DNA from: Mnemiopsis leidyi
Lineage: Eukaryota; Ctenophora; Tentaculata; Lobata; Bolinopsidae
Direction: 5' to 3'
Assembly (NCBI GenBank): GCA_000226015.1
Contig: JH153050.1
Location: 33,293 to 63,449 of the forward strand
Length of the DNA stretch: 30,157 bases
In this document: positions 1 through 11,039 of the stretch, piece by piece
Layout of the letters: every line of letters begins with the position of its first letter
Numbering within the stretch: the stretch's first letter is position 1
Notes under the pieces: model-generated
The model's database searches: none
What the model was told of the DNA's origin: nothing
The model's input: the letters and a program-made list of their open reading frames with translations, nothing else
Translations under genes and position numbers: made by a program

Positions 1-241
1 TGTATGGTAAGTTTAGATACTGCTAAGTGATCCTGTATGGGTTAAGTTTAGATACTGCTAAGTGATCCTGTATGGGTTAAGTTTAGATACTGCTAAGTGA
101 TCCTGTATGGGTTAAGTTTAGATACTGCTAAGTGATCCTGTATGGGTTAAGTTTAGATACTGCTAAGTGATCCTGTATAGGTTAAGTTTAGATACTGCTA
201 AGTGATCCTGTATAGGTTAAGTTTAGATACTGCTAAGTGAT
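1..241. repeat. 35-bp tandem array, about 7 copies, in a POLE intron
   Basis: Seven head-to-tail copies of a 35-bp unit start at 1, 34, 69, 104, 139, 174 and 209. The unit begins tgtatgggtt and ends gtgatcc. Copies 2 to 5 are identical. Copy 1 lacks two bases, copies 6 and 7 share a g-to-a change (tgtatagg), and the last copy ends early. Such homogeneity points to recent amplification or gene conversion. There are no spacers, so this is a minisatellite and not CRISPR. It lies in the intron after POLE exon 14, and the array may continue past the left edge. Confidence 0.97.
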
Positions 242-3200
242 ACAACTCGGGGTCAGGATGATAGATCGTAAAATAAAGAGTTTAACATCTGCCAAAAAGT
301 TTCATAGTCCAAGTAACAATAAATCACACACAGGATGAAACGAAGACGACAAATATCATTAATCTTAATGACCTGTTTGTTGAGAGCCTTATACTCGTAC
401 CGCCTGTCCCTGAAAGACCTAACAGTGTTGATGTAGAAGGGATGCTCACGCTGACAGATCGTGCTGTGTCGTGCTTCTGTTCGTGTTACTTTTGTCTGGA
501 GATAGTTAAGATCAGCTTTCACAAATTCGAAATATTGTGAGACATAATATGGCAATCAAGACAAATACGATTGAATGTAAGATAAAAATGCTGAATAGGC
601 TGTATCTAAACAGGGCGAGCTTTACCATAGAATAAAGTACACACCTTGCCGTAAGCACCTAGAATAAAGTACACACCTTGCCGTAAGCTCTCTTGCAATA
701 CTCCGACAGTCGTTTCTTCTCAACATCAGCCCTCTCTTGAGGGGACAGCTCGTGGAAGGAGCGAGCTGGCTCCCCGGGAACTTTAGAGGGGATCTTCTCA
801 CTCTCCAGCTGCTGCTTGATACTCTGATACTCTGCTCGGGAGGCGGGCTGAAAGTCTCCTCGCCACGCCCACTCCATTGTCCTCTGACATCTGCAGGAAG
901 AGAAGGTAGATTCAGGGATAGTGAGTTAAAGTTCAATGTTCTACCCTTGCCTCTTACATTCTAACTTGTTACCCTTTTATTTTATAACGATAAGAGCTAA
1001 TCAAGAAAAATCAGAGATCACGGTCATCGTAACTTCGTAAGCAAAAAAGGTTCTGATCCTCAAACAGATATGTTTACTTATATGTAAGTAATTACTTTGC
1101 GCCGGGTTTGTTGAAATCACATGCTGCACACGTGACCTCGTCTATCAAAGCGGAGGGCTGAAGTCGGTTGGTCAGGATGATGTTGGGGTACATAGCGCCC
1201 ACATCAAGATGGTAGATCATGGGTTTCTCCAGCCGGTTTGGAGTGTCCCTCAGGTCGGTTAATATCTTCTTTATCTCTCCTATCACCTGTAATCAGACTA
1301 CGTTACGGCGGACTAATTTAACTGACTAGAATTGAACCTCCAGACTCTGGAGCCCAGAGGTTTAATGATGCAAATTTTAAGATTGAGAATAAAATCTGTC
1401 TATATCTTCTTAATTGAACAAACCTCGTCAAAGTTAGTGACGTATTCCATGGGAACTTTCTCCTCCTTCTCTATGGAGAACTTCATGGTCTCCTCCACCT
1501 CGTCTATAAGAGTTTGAAATGCTGACGGAGTAACTCGGAACTTTATCGGAATATCTGCTCGGAAAACTCCTGTGAAGAAATTGTTGAAATGTACGCTTTT
1601 ACCATTTCATAATCAAATCATATACACAAATAAAATTCATTTTATAACAAAAACACTCCAGATTAAAATAGACTTGCGTACTCTACAGGGGCCGTTCCTG
1701 TGGCGCTCCCGTACCTGATTCCAATGCTTCTACATGTCCTCCGACATAAGTTTCTGCCTCCAAGAGATGTCCGTCATCTGTAAGCTTGTTAAGGACGGCT
1801 TTTTGTTTGTTGGGAAATATGATATTCTCCCTGAAGTGTAAAGGTAGGATTATTTACACAAGGTTTGACTGTCTAGAACCCAGAATTATTCACCCCTAAG
1901 ATTCACACACCTTTTAAAGAAGTACAGTCTTACTTGTAAGCTTGTACCATAAGGAGAGCCTCACACAGAGTACCAGATCCCTTTCTCAGCACCTCGTCAG
2001 GGGGCATGGGCAGGATGGTGCACAGAGCGAAGGTGAAAGGGTGAACATACTTCATGTAGAGATAGTAAGTAGCCACAGCGTCTGATACACTGTATGTACT
2101 CATTTCCTTGGGGAGGAGTATCGGTGAAATTAGGTCTTGATGATCAATTATAAAGAATTGATAATGTCAATCTATATTTGCTTATAGAGCCTATAGTAAG
2201 GTAAAACGCATTCCCTTTATCTCAAAATTAATATTTGACGGTTGTTGAGCAATGAGATGCAAACCAAGATTGGTATTTGATGAATTTATTTCTTAAGCAT
2301 TTTTAGTCTCATAATATATCAAATTATTTGTATCAAAGTATTTCAAAGTATTGGACTCTATGAAAACGTAGTATTAGTAGGAAAACATACAATTCCCTAT
2401 ACCTGAGGCTGCTCGGCCGCCATCCTGCACATGTCCTCAGGATCCACCTCTACAGGATCGTACCTAAGTTTAGCTTTAGCGACCGCTTTCAGGTTCTGCG
2501 AACCAACAGGAAGGTAGCTGTCACGCTGCACCCAATAGAAGGCGTCCAGATGGGAGCAGTGTCGAGATAGCCAGTGTCCACTTCCAGACTCTTCCTTGAA
2601 CCCTATCTCTTCGTACATGCTCAGTCCTGTGATTTTCAGAGGTTCGATACGTGTTGCCTGGAATCTTCATTGTTTATTAAATAACGAAATCACAACCGGA
2701 AGTGTCATGACGATTTAGACATGATTTGAAAGAAAAGTTGTATAAACTGTACAAATTAGATAAACAAACCATGAAACTCAGCCCGAGCTGAGACAAAAGG
2801 AAAATCGAAGTAGTCTCCGTTGTACGTGACAATGACATTGGGAGCAAGTTCCTGGATGTGCTCAAAGAACTTGAGTATCAGGGCTTTTTCATTCTCCTCG
2901 TTCAGAATGATGAACGGACCCTCGAACTCGGGTCTGGGAGTGTACTCGAAATCTTCGATATCTTCACCCACAACCTGCGAAAGACAAATGAACGTGTCAT
3001 GTGACTGTATAGAAATTTCTGTAAAAAAAGCGGAAATTCCCAAAAAATTAGAAATACAACGCCACATCGCATAGTGAATAGAAGCAGTTACCTCTCTGTT
3101 AGTTATCAGATAGCCCTGACCATCGACCATGTAACTGATCATCATTATGGAGTCAATAGTGGAGTCAGGGAACTTCAGTGGCAGTTTGGTAGTCTCGATA

Positions 3201-4888
3201 TCGTACGCTAGGACCACTGGGTCAGGAGGGTCTATTATGTCCGGTCTTTTTGTGAGGATTGGATCGTCCTGACCCTGGCCTACCACTGAGTACCTAAAAT
3301 TTTAGATTTCTTAAAAGTAAATTAGGTTGATTGCATAACAGTTTCAAAACCATTATAAAATACCAAGTCCTAGACCAGTCACTGCGGAGTTTTAAAGGAT
3401 TGAGTTATTTGTCTTTCACTAGTACCTAGATGCAAGGTTTCGATGCTAACAAAATTATAATACGTATTACCAACAATAACATTGACTACTAACCAGTGAG
3501 CAACAAACAGACTCTTGTCAATGTTAGATCTGACGTTGTACGGCACGTCGTACTCTCGCATGTCGATTATATTAGAACTGTGATCCGTCTGAACTTTGGG
3601 GCCTGGGCGTCGGTGTTGTTACTTTTGAGAATCTTAAAAGCTTAAAGTATGTTAACAGTCGCACAAAACAGAAGTTTCAGCAACAGAAGTTTCAGCGAAT
3701 GAAAACAGTTGAAGTAAGAAAAAGAGGATAACACAATAACCGTAATTGTAGATGTCTGACGCGTTGCTTGGAGCCATCATCTGCCGGTAGACGTCTTCGT
3801 TTTTATCTTTAGACTTGTTCTTGTTCACGACGGTTGTGATGTACTTTCTCACCTTGAGGAGATCTCCGCTCGTCAGGAAGGAAAGTCGGATGTAGATCTG
3901 CTGGAGACCTATCAGGTGGTTCTGGAGATCGAGATCTTCCTTCGATACTTGCTCCACTCCCATTGCTATACCACTGAATCTCTTGCTGGGATGACGTGTT
4001 TTAAACTTTCTAGATTGAAGATGAAAGTGTCGGAGTGCTACAAAAAGGTAATGATAGTTTTATTTAGTTTTGATAGTTTCATTTAGTTATTAATATTTCT
4101 ATTTAGTTTTATTTAGTTTTAATAGTTTTATTTAGTTTTTAATATTTCTATTTAGTAGTATCGAACTTTTACCGAGAAGTTTGAGGATTACCTAAGAAAT
4201 GAACAGACGTCCTGTTCCGATCCAGCAGTAGCTCGCACAAAGAAATATGGCTTGTACGGGATCGACACTTTAAATCTTCCTCCATCCTCTAAATAGTTTT
4301 AAAGCTTTAAGATTCACCCATTTTGTGTGTACACAAAATACAGAGTTTGCCCCTTACATATTGATATTGCAATTTGAATAACATATATTTCGACTGTGAA
4401 CTGTCAATTGATACAACACTGTGAGAGAGTACACTGCACTATCCAGCACCCTCCCTCTATCTAACACACTAACCCTGGATAAAGTAATAGTCCATGGCCG
4501 AAACAAGTCGCTTCTCCTCGTCTATAATCTCAGTGGGTTGCATGTTCACCATCCATCCTACTTTCTCTGTGGGTTCAGTGTGACGAGAGTAGCCGAACCG
4601 TGCGTCTAGGTTATCGTTAAACCTGCAGAGAGTTTGGTAATGACGTCAAGTTGTAATTTTAGAATAATTGATAATTTCAGATCATACGAGATAAAAATGA
4701 CTTAAGCTTCACACTTTCGCAGAGTTCTATAGAAGAATTTGGCGTGAAAATTCATTTCCTAAAAAGACTGTGTTTCTTAAACCGAAAGTACTTAACCTCG
4801 CGGTTCTGACTCTTGCTTCGTAGTTCTCATTCTGATCTGTTTTATCGTCGTCCCGAGAAGCACCGGGACGAGAATAGCGTCCCGACAT
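1..4888 (-). CDS. POLE: DNA polymerase epsilon catalytic subunit, N-terminal part (partial gene, 14 exons)
   Basis: This is the leading-strand replicative polymerase and 3'-5' proofreading exonuclease of the nucleus. Exons (minus): 4888-4797, 4622-4474, 4288-4192, 4009-3741, 3602-3494, 3293-3092, 2974-2770, 2626-2403, 2106-1934, 1830-1715, 1569-1424, 1286-1096, 890-677, 495-373. All junction phases agree and give about 770 residues colinear with human POLE. Exo I is [13 protein letters not shown] (exon 6), Exo II is [10 protein letters not shown] (exon 7) and Exo III is [13 protein letters not shown] (exon 9). Polymerase motif A is [20 protein letters not shown] (exon 12). The Fe-S cysteines of family-B Pol epsilon fall in exons 12 to 14: TCAACDF, the Cys starting exon 13, and ICQRE. 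The start is the MSGRYSRPG methionine. The remaining two thirds of the protein lies beyond the left edge. Exonuclease catalytic acids are intact, so the gene looks functional. Confidence 0.97.
628..688 (-). repeat. 32-bp tandem duplication containing the POLE exon 13 splice donor
   Basis: The 29-base string from tagaataaag to cgtaagc occurs at 628-656 and again at 660-688, period 32. In the POLE sense direction it contains the last codons of exon 13 (GCTTACGGCAAG) and the GTGTGT donor. The gene therefore has a second, complete copy of its donor 32 bases inside the intron. Only the upstream donor keeps the frame; reading on into the copy meets an in-frame TAG five codons later. Confidence 0.93.
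4050..4157. repeat. AT-rich nested tandem repeat in POLE intron 3
   Basis: The stretch repeats tttatttagtttt and variants many times. A larger unit of about 50 bp, containing taatatttctatttagt, appears twice (near 4090 and 4140). It fills more than half of the intron 4010-4191. It looks like ordinary slippage-grown intronic sequence. Confidence 0.85.
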
Positions 4889-5216
4889 TTCCTCTCGGAG
4901 CTATGGATAGGGTCTAGGTTAGATAAATGTCATGTTAAACGTAACTTTAAAATTAATTTGGAGCATTGAGTTCGCCTGATAAATCTGGCTCAGGAATATA
5001 TTTATATTTGGTGTTTTAACAATAGTTAGTAAACTTTGGTAAAATTTGCTTTTTGGTGTAATGCCGTTTTCGTCCCTATCCAATTAAGAGAAACATTTAA
5101 AAGTAATTCATAACGAAATCTTTGTAAAAATTTAATAAAATCGGCAGTTTGAATCAAAAATATAAACTATTGAAGAGAATCATATGTGATCGAAAAATAA
5201 CTAAACTCTAAAAACA
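4889..5216. other. Intergenic spacer, neurochondrin stop to POLE start
   Basis: This 328-bp spacer lies between two genes on the same strand. It must hold the 3' UTR of neurochondrin and the POLE promoter and 5' UTR. It is AT-rich. I see no convincing TATA box or AATAAA signal in the transcribed orientation. Confidence 0.7.
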
Positions 5217-7294
5217 CTAACTAGAACCAACAATCAGTGAAAGCAACTCTTCAAGAGTCCCAGAAACCTCGTCACCAACTTCCGAGCAGTTCATACTTTT
5301 CCTGATCAAAACATCCATGTCAACACCACTGAACAATATTTCCTCACTTGACTTCTCTATCAGTTCACAAATAGAATGAACCGAACTGAACCAAATATCT
5401 TTCAAATCAAACCAATTTTCCGGAGGTTCTTCACTACTTAGAGGAACTAGAAGGTAGTTAATAGCTTTACACGTCCAGATGCTCACTGTATAACGGTCAC
5501 ACAGAGACTGCAGGGTCTGGTTTCTCTTGGTTAGACAGAGAGTTATATAGGAACACAATTGGATTTGACAAAGTGTGAACGTTGAAAGAGTCTTATCTTC
5601 AAGACAGAAGAGTCTATAATATAGACCTTCGGACATCTTATCTTTATCGGATATCTTTTGTACGTTTAGAAATATGTCATAGGTTAAGAGATCGTTAAAT
5701 ATGGGAGCAAGAATGAGGCATTTAGAAGAAAGTAAACCATGGAGCGATATTTCGAGTAAAAAGTAAGCCAAATCACTTACGACGTATTCTCTGAACTTCT
5801 TGTCCTCCATTTGAAAGATCACGGCTGAAACTATGAAATTTCCAAACTCAGAGTAATTTTTAGGGATCGTGTAAAAATCTTTCAGGGCATTAAAAGTTGC
5901 AATGATCTGATCCACTTCGGCTGAATCGTCCGATAGCCATCTCATAAGCAATCTCAACACAGGAATAAACACACCTTGTTGAGTGAGACCTTTTTGAAGA
6001 TAAAACATAGCGCTAATCATTGCCATTCGAATATCATCGATCAAACTTTGCAAAAGCTTTCCGTCCATCTGATTATTTTCCGAGTCCACCAATTCACCGA
6101 TGCAATTTTCAATGGTTCCACAGCAAGAAACAATGGATTTCATGCAAATTTCCGATACCAGAACCTCTCCTGATTCCTCGAATCTATGAACAATTTCCTC
6201 GAGGGCCAGTTTCAGTTCGATGGATGCGAGATTGTAAAACATCTTGTTCCCACTCCAAGACCGACACGAGAGAACCTCAGTCAAGAACGGAGCTACTTGA
6301 AGAAGTATCTGTCGTTTTTCAGCAGGTATCTTTGACTTCAGCAGATTCTCTGTACAAGAAAGAACAACGGAAAAGCTCGGAATTCGCTGATACAAGAAAT
6401 GAGACCCCGAAACAAGTTGAGTGACGCCAACGGTCAAGTTAAGATTCTTGTCAACTGAAGTCGGAGATTCTGTTTCAATGTTGGAGATGAGTTTTTCAGC
6501 GACTGATATCAAACTCCTGTCTGCATCAATGCTACTGTGGCCTAATTTAAGAAGTTTTTTGTACAAAGTGCTTATCAAAGGGCACCAGCTAACAATACGT
6601 TCGGAAGCTGTAATATTTGCAAGGAGCATTGTGAAGATCTGTGTTCCTTGCTCCTCTTTAGCTTCATGAATTAGAAAATGGAATATTTGATGTACATCTT
6701 TCAGGAGGTCGGCTTCATCTGACTCTTGTGTTATCTGATGGGAGTTGACTAATTAGTTATTAATTGATTATCAATTTGACTGAGGTTTCAACTAGAAGCA
6801 TCTGGCTTTTTTCAAAGGTGGATTAAAGAAAATTAAGCTCAAGCTCAAACTTTACGTTTCTTGACCAAATTTTGACAATGCGGGGTGCGAGAGTAGCTTT
6901 GCTGGTATTACACTCTAAAGTTTTCAAATGTATAGTACATGTTTACTATATGTTTACTATATGTTATAAGGAAACACGATTTAAAACAAACTCTGACCTG
7001 AATAAGCCGCTCAGCGCATCCAAGTAGGGACCTGAAGTAATCCTGACTGAGAAAGCAGGTTTTGAGTACAGCAGCAGCGATCTGCCAGTACAACGCAGCA
7101 TTTTCCCGGGTAGAATCCACATTGAGAAGTCTGAATACAAACTTGAAGGAGACCGCCTGGGACAACTTCTCTTGCAGTTCGGGATTCATAAGGTCGGGTT
7201 TTACTACTTTTGAGATGACGATCAGGAGGGCGAACTTTTCTGAATCGTTCTCACTTGTTTTGAGACGCTTGAGAAGTCCTTCTATGGTAGTCAT
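5217..7294 (-). CDS. NCDN: Neurochondrin homologue, two coding exons
   Basis: Neurochondrin is a cytosolic all-helical, leucine-rich protein. In vertebrates it binds group I mGluRs and CaMKII and supports neurite growth, but its role in simple animals is unclear. Exon 1 is 7294-6998 (99 codons, ending in a CAG|GTCAGAG donor). Exon 2 is 6734-5217 (505 codons plus stop) after a CATCAG acceptor; both meet at phase 0. The product is about 604 residues against 729 in human. The N-terminus (SENDSEKFALLIVISKVVK) follows the human NDSEQFAALLLVTKAVK segment, and the C-terminal DLKDIWFSSVHSICELIE matches the human DLQELWFLG region. Low-similarity helical sequence lies between. A further small exon in the 263-bp intron cannot be excluded, which might explain part of the shorter length. 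POLE follows 328 bp downstream on the same strand. Confidence 0.85.
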
Positions 7295-8442
7295 GGCTGC
7301 TTTAAGTGGAACAGTTTAGAACATTATACCGCACATATCCTACTTGTTAATGTTGAGGATTGGATATCTTAAAATCAGTGAAATAACGAAAAAACTTTCA
7401 TAGATTATCACAGACACCCCGGTTGCAAGTTGGCCTTATATGGCAGTGCTGTACATTGTACAAGCAACAGTGTGTAAAAACACTTGGTTCTTGCTCCCAA
7501 CAACATTTACATTTAGATTATCGAACGATTATTTTCTTTCAATTTGCAAAAAAACTCGATCAATATCCGCACGTACAAAAATATAAGTTCATTTTTATAC
7601 TATTATAACACAATTCCCTAATATAGAAATTCAATTCAATATGGATAATAAACAAAGGACAAAAATAATGATCAGCAGTATAAAAAATTCGCTCAGAGAA
7701 AGCAGTAAAATAAAATGACATAAACCCTTATCATAAAGCATACAGTTCTACGGTTGACGCGACATTAAAGAATAATCCACATAGTTCTATGTACCATGAT
7801 ATAATCATCAACCAATCTATTGTCAATTACATAATCTACATCCACTCATTATCTGACGTATGAAGCTGGAAATATTTATCCGAGCTTCCTATTCACCTTC
7901 CCTAAAAACATAGTTCATCGAATCGAAATTCGTTCGTTACACTTTTGACAATTGTTTTACAGCTCGTTTCTAGAGTTGATTTCATCTCTTCCTGAAAGGT
8001 CAGATTTATGAGAAAACGTACAAAGAACTAAGACGTTCCTCAAATCATAATCAGAGAATTGGAATGCTACATTAAGAACTTTGTTTGGTTGCAGGCAAGC
8101 GCTCGATTTCCGTCCAAATTACGAGTTAATTTTTATGATGTTCACTTTAACAGCTAGGTGTACTACTACTAGTAAAATCAACACGCTAGAATTACAATCT
8201 TCACCGCTCATAAACAAATTTACATTTGGTCATTTGGACAACTTTTCAAAGGAGGCTGCGAATGCTATGTCAAAATGGTAACATAAAGTGCCTGGTATAT
8301 AACACAAGACCAAAGACAACAACCGTCCATCCATTAAGATTTACCTACGTGCCTGCCTACGCAGTATCGGCCTACTACAACATTGCCATTATAAACCTTC
8401 AATTCGCTTTTTCTATCGGGAAAATGGAACGTAAAAATGATG
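7295..8442. other. Intergenic region with no gene seen
   Basis: This 1.15-kb AT-rich stretch lies between the neurochondrin start and the stop of TenA copy A. It should hold the neurochondrin promoter at its left end and the 3' UTR of copy A at its right. Short open frames here show no recognisable motif or splice context. I see no RNA gene or repeat. Confidence 0.6.
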
Positions 8443-9168
8443 TCAAACCACATTTTGATACTTACCGGCCGATTGGAAATTACATCGATTGACGGAGTTA
8501 AAGAAATCTACTTCGTGCTTTATGCTGGCCTTGAATATGTCCAAAGCCTTGTCTGCAGTCACTTTTCCTGCTTCATAAGCCCGCTGGACAAATTCTTCGT
8601 ATTTTTGGTAGCCAACACTTTCGGGAATTAGATTTGCTTTAACCCACGATGAGTAGATTCCAAAATTATTAGTACCAGAGCCGATCTGTTGACCCAGCCA
8701 AGGCCAAAGTTTAGCACAAGGGATTAGAGCAATTATCGTGTAGACAGGTATCTCACTCTCTGCCACATCTTGGATGTGATTGACATATTTCGAGGCGGCA
8801 TCTCCAAGCCTAACACCACCCCTGTTTTCGATATGCCATATTTCCTTCATTTCCTTCCAGTACTTAAACCAATTTGTTGCGCTTGATTCTAAAAATTTTT
8901 GGAGATCCTTATCGTCATTTGATCGTCCAGCGGCCACCTTGAGACTTTGAGAGACTTCGTAACAATAAACAGCATCGTCAACCAAGTATCCTCCGAACTG
9001 GGAGGGATCCAGACATTGGGCGACCAAACCGGATATAAAGTTTGAGTGGAGAGATTGATCCTGATATTCAACTGTTTGTTGCCAAAGATAGTCTGACAAC
9101 GTCTGGTCTGGCCTAATAGTCTCGGTTTGCATCCCCAGGATTTGCACTAAAAATAGAAAGATTGACAT
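8443..9168 (-). CDS. Secreted TenA-like protein (TENA/THI-4 family), copy A
   Basis: This intronless gene encodes 241 residues with an N-terminal hydrophobic stretch (MSIFLFLVQILG) that reads as a signal peptide. The mature part fits TenA (thiaminase II, aminopyrimidine aminohydrolase; all-helical haem-oxygenase-like fold). FGGYLVDDAVY carries the Asp and Tyr spaced like Asp44/Tyr47 of Bacillus TenA. KYVNHI carries the Tyr112 equivalent, and LIPCAKLW has the catalytic Cys exactly 23 residues on, as in Ten[11 protein letters not shown] holds the C-terminal Glu (Glu205 equivalent). The usual Tyr139 is Trp. Cysteines after the first helix (AQCLD) and at the C-terminus (NRC) occur in all three copies and may form a disulfide. 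A TATAAAA-like box lies about 25 bp upstream of the ATG. Family call from motifs is firm; enzymatic activity, substrate and secretion are inferred. Confidence 0.85.
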   Translation of the reverse strand: MSIFLFLVQILGMQTETIRPDQTLSDYLWQQTVEYQDQSLHSNFISGLVAQCLDPSQFGGYLVDDAVYCYEVSQSLKVAAGRSNDDKDLQKFLESSATNWFKYWKEMKEIWHIENRGGVRLGDAASKYVNHIQDVAESEIPVYTIIALIPCAKLWPWLGQQIGSGTNNFGIYSSWVKANLIPESVGYQKYEEFVQRAYEAGKVTADKALDIFKASIKHEVDFFNSVNRCNFQSAGKYQNVV

Positions 9169-10139
9169 AAAGTTCGTCGCTAAAAAAGGGTTTTATAGAT
9201 AAGAATGGTTCTATTTGTTGAATGAACAATACGATTTTGTATGTAATTTACACTCGAATTCGAGTCTGAACGGTATATTCATTCATGATTTTCACAGAAA
9301 CGTTAACAATGTTCTGTAGCTATACGTACGTGATCAACAATTGAGATTTAAAGGATTCAAGTACATCAAAATCCGATCAATCTAACACAATGAGGCAATT
9401 TTACAATGGACGAGTATGCAAATGTAATTTCCTCCTGCACGGTAGACACTTTCTATGAATAGGGGCATGGCTCATTATACCAACGGACTGCTCATAGACA
9501 TACTCAAATATCAAAAGCAAAATCATGTATGTATGTACACTAATCTGTTAATGATAACGGATTACTGTACATAGCAATTCTATATTATCATAACTATGGC
9601 TTCACGGTTCATCAAAAATTGTAACTTGTCAACATCAACTAAGATATGGTATTGTTCTTATACCGTTGAATGTTCATCTTATTGGGTGATAGGTTTCTAT
9701 GCCTAGGTACCAAAGTCTTTTATTATCTCTGTGATATGAACAATTTTACGTGACGCCGATGTATGTGACGCCGTCTAAAGTAACTGAAATGAAATGAAAT
9801 GAACTGCAAGCCTGCGAGTAAATCGAATTTCCACAGCTCAGATAACTGAATTTTACGTCAAAGCATAATGAAATGTCAACAATGATTCAAAAGTTTGCCG
9901 GTTTCTTGTTTCTTTAAAACAATAATTTCCTTAAACATACGATTTGTAGTTTAACTTCAAGTTAGCTTCTTCAACTGCTTGAGCGTACGCATTATTGAAC
10001 ACAAAGCAACTTCGCCCTTGTGGGATTTTTGTAGTTCAAAGCCTTTGTTGAGCTCGGAATTATAAGAAATACAAAATATATATGTCCTCGAATAAGCTTT
10101 ATAAATGTTTATAAGCGCCTAACCAAAACTAACCAAGTC
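9169..10139. promoter_or_regulatory. Shared divergent promoter region of TenA copies A and B
   Basis: Copies A and B start 971 bp apart in opposite directions, so this stretch should carry both promoters. TATA-like boxes lie at 9191-9198 (for A, read on the minus strand as CTATAAAA) and 10098-10105 (TTTATAAA, for B), about 25-35 bp before each ATG. A perfect 14-bp palindrome sits at 9252-9265. An ATGAA microsatellite lies near 9786-9802. No gene is visible. The boxes are simple sequence matches and unproven. Confidence 0.55.
9252..9265. promoter_or_regulatory. 14-bp perfect palindrome upstream of TenA copy A
   Basis: ACTCGAATTCGAGT is its own reverse complement. It lies 84 bp upstream of the copy A start codon, inside the divergent promoter. 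A dimeric transcription factor could bind such a site, but a palindrome of this length can also occur by chance. Confidence 0.4.
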
Positions 10140-10868
10140 ATGAACGGATTCCTTCCGCTGGTCCTACAACTAGCGCTGCTCCTGCTTACTGATCAAGCCT
10201 CAATAGAGGAGGGGCAGAGCTTAGAAAACTACCTCTGGGAACAAACTGGGGACACCCGCCTACGCGCCTTGAGTTCAAACCTAATATTCGGAATGAGAGA
10301 GAAATGTCTGGATCCCTCGCAGTTTGGGGGGTACATGGTCGACGATACTGTCTATTGTTACGAGGGATCCGAGAGTCTTGGAATCGCCGCAAAACGGTCG
10401 AGTGATAATGTTACTCTTCAGAACTTCCTGGAATCGGAGGCCAAAAGTTGGTTTGGGTATTGGGAATGGCTAAACGAGATCTGGCATATCAAAAATCCAG
10501 AGGGCGTCCGAATAGGAAAAGAGGCAACCGCATACATGAACCACATCCGAAATGTTGCAGAGAATGAAATACCTGTTTACACGATTTTAGCTCTCACCCC
10601 TTGTGCTAGACTTTGGCCTTGGCTCGGTCAAAAGATCGGTTCTGGGACAAGAAATTTCGGGCTCTACACATCTTGGGTTGAAACAAACTTAGTACCCGGT
10701 AGTACAGGCTACATAGATTATCAAGAGCATGTTCAATGGGCTTACGAGGCAGGATTGGTGACAGTAGAGAAAGCTTTGGAAATTTACACGACAAGCATGC
10801 AGTATGAGGTTGATTTCTTCAATTCTGTAGAAAGATGCGCGCCTTCTGAATCCAACGGACATAACTAA
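10140..10868 (+). CDS. Secreted TenA-like protein (TENA/THI-4 family), copy B
   Basis: This intronless gene encodes 242 residues with a clear signal peptide (hydrophobic residues 4-17, likely cut near 20-25). Active-site candidates by TenA spacing are Asp69 and Tyr72 in YMVDDTVY, Tyr132 in AYMNHI, Cys155 in LTPCARLW (23 residues after Tyr132) and Glu223 in QYEVDFF. Trp159 replaces the usual Tyr139. Cys56 and Cys233 are shared by all copies; Cys73 and Cys155 are shared only with copy A. An N-glycosylation sequon (NVT) is at 90. It is closer to copy A than to copy C. It converges on the GPCR gene 171 bp downstream, so their 3' UTRs probably overlap. TenA enzymes hydrolyse aminopyrimidines from thiamin breakdown; a secreted form might act on dietary or microbial thiamin compounds, which is inference. 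Confidence 0.87.
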   Translation: MNGFLPLVLQLALLLLTDQASIEEGQSLENYLWEQTGDTRLRALSSNLIFGMREKCLDPSQFGGYMVDDTVYCYEGSESLGIAAKRSSDNVTLQNFLESEAKSWFGYWEWLNEIWHIKNPEGVRIGKEATAYMNHIRNVAENEIPVYTILALTPCARLWPWLGQKIGSGTRNFGLYTSWVETNLVPGSTGYIDYQEHVQWAYEAGLVTVEKALEIYTTSMQYEVDFFNSVERCAPSESNGHN

Positions 10869-11016
10869 AGTGACTTTTAAAAGGTAAAACATTCGCTTAG
10901 GTAGAACTTAAAAAGAAGCATGACTGATGAGTGATTTTTTCAATCTTTCATCTTTTCCAATTCATTAAGTTCTGTTCATCTATTTCCAAGATCTAATTTA
11001 GTTTAAAATTGGTTTC

Positions 11017-11022
11017 TTTATT
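11017..11022 (-). other. Poly(A) signal AATAAA of the LDLa/7TM receptor gene
   Basis: AATAAA on the minus strand begins 18 bases beyond the receptor stop codon. It lies within the 171-bp gap shared with the converging TenA copy B, so the receptor 3' UTR would be very short. No AATAAA was seen for copy B in this gap. Confidence 0.55.
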
Positions 11023-11039
11023 TTTCCAATGGTTCAACT

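Noticed and set aside
1-241. CRISPR-like array
   Set aside because: The 35-bp units abut with no spacers, and the DNA is an animal intron.
622-936. Separate 104-codon gene on the minus strand
   Set aside because: It overlaps POLE exon 13 in another frame and has no motif; exon 13 explains the region.
7295-8442. Small plus-strand gene in frames at 8081-8492
   Set aside because: The frames are short, lack signal, motif or splice support, and run into the antisense of TenA copy A.
8443-10868. Haem oxygenase identity for the secreted family
   Set aside because: TenA shares the haem-oxygenase fold, but the Asp-x-x-Tyr, Tyr-23-Cys and C-terminal Glu pattern fits TenA, and no haem-oxygenase proximal His motif was seen.
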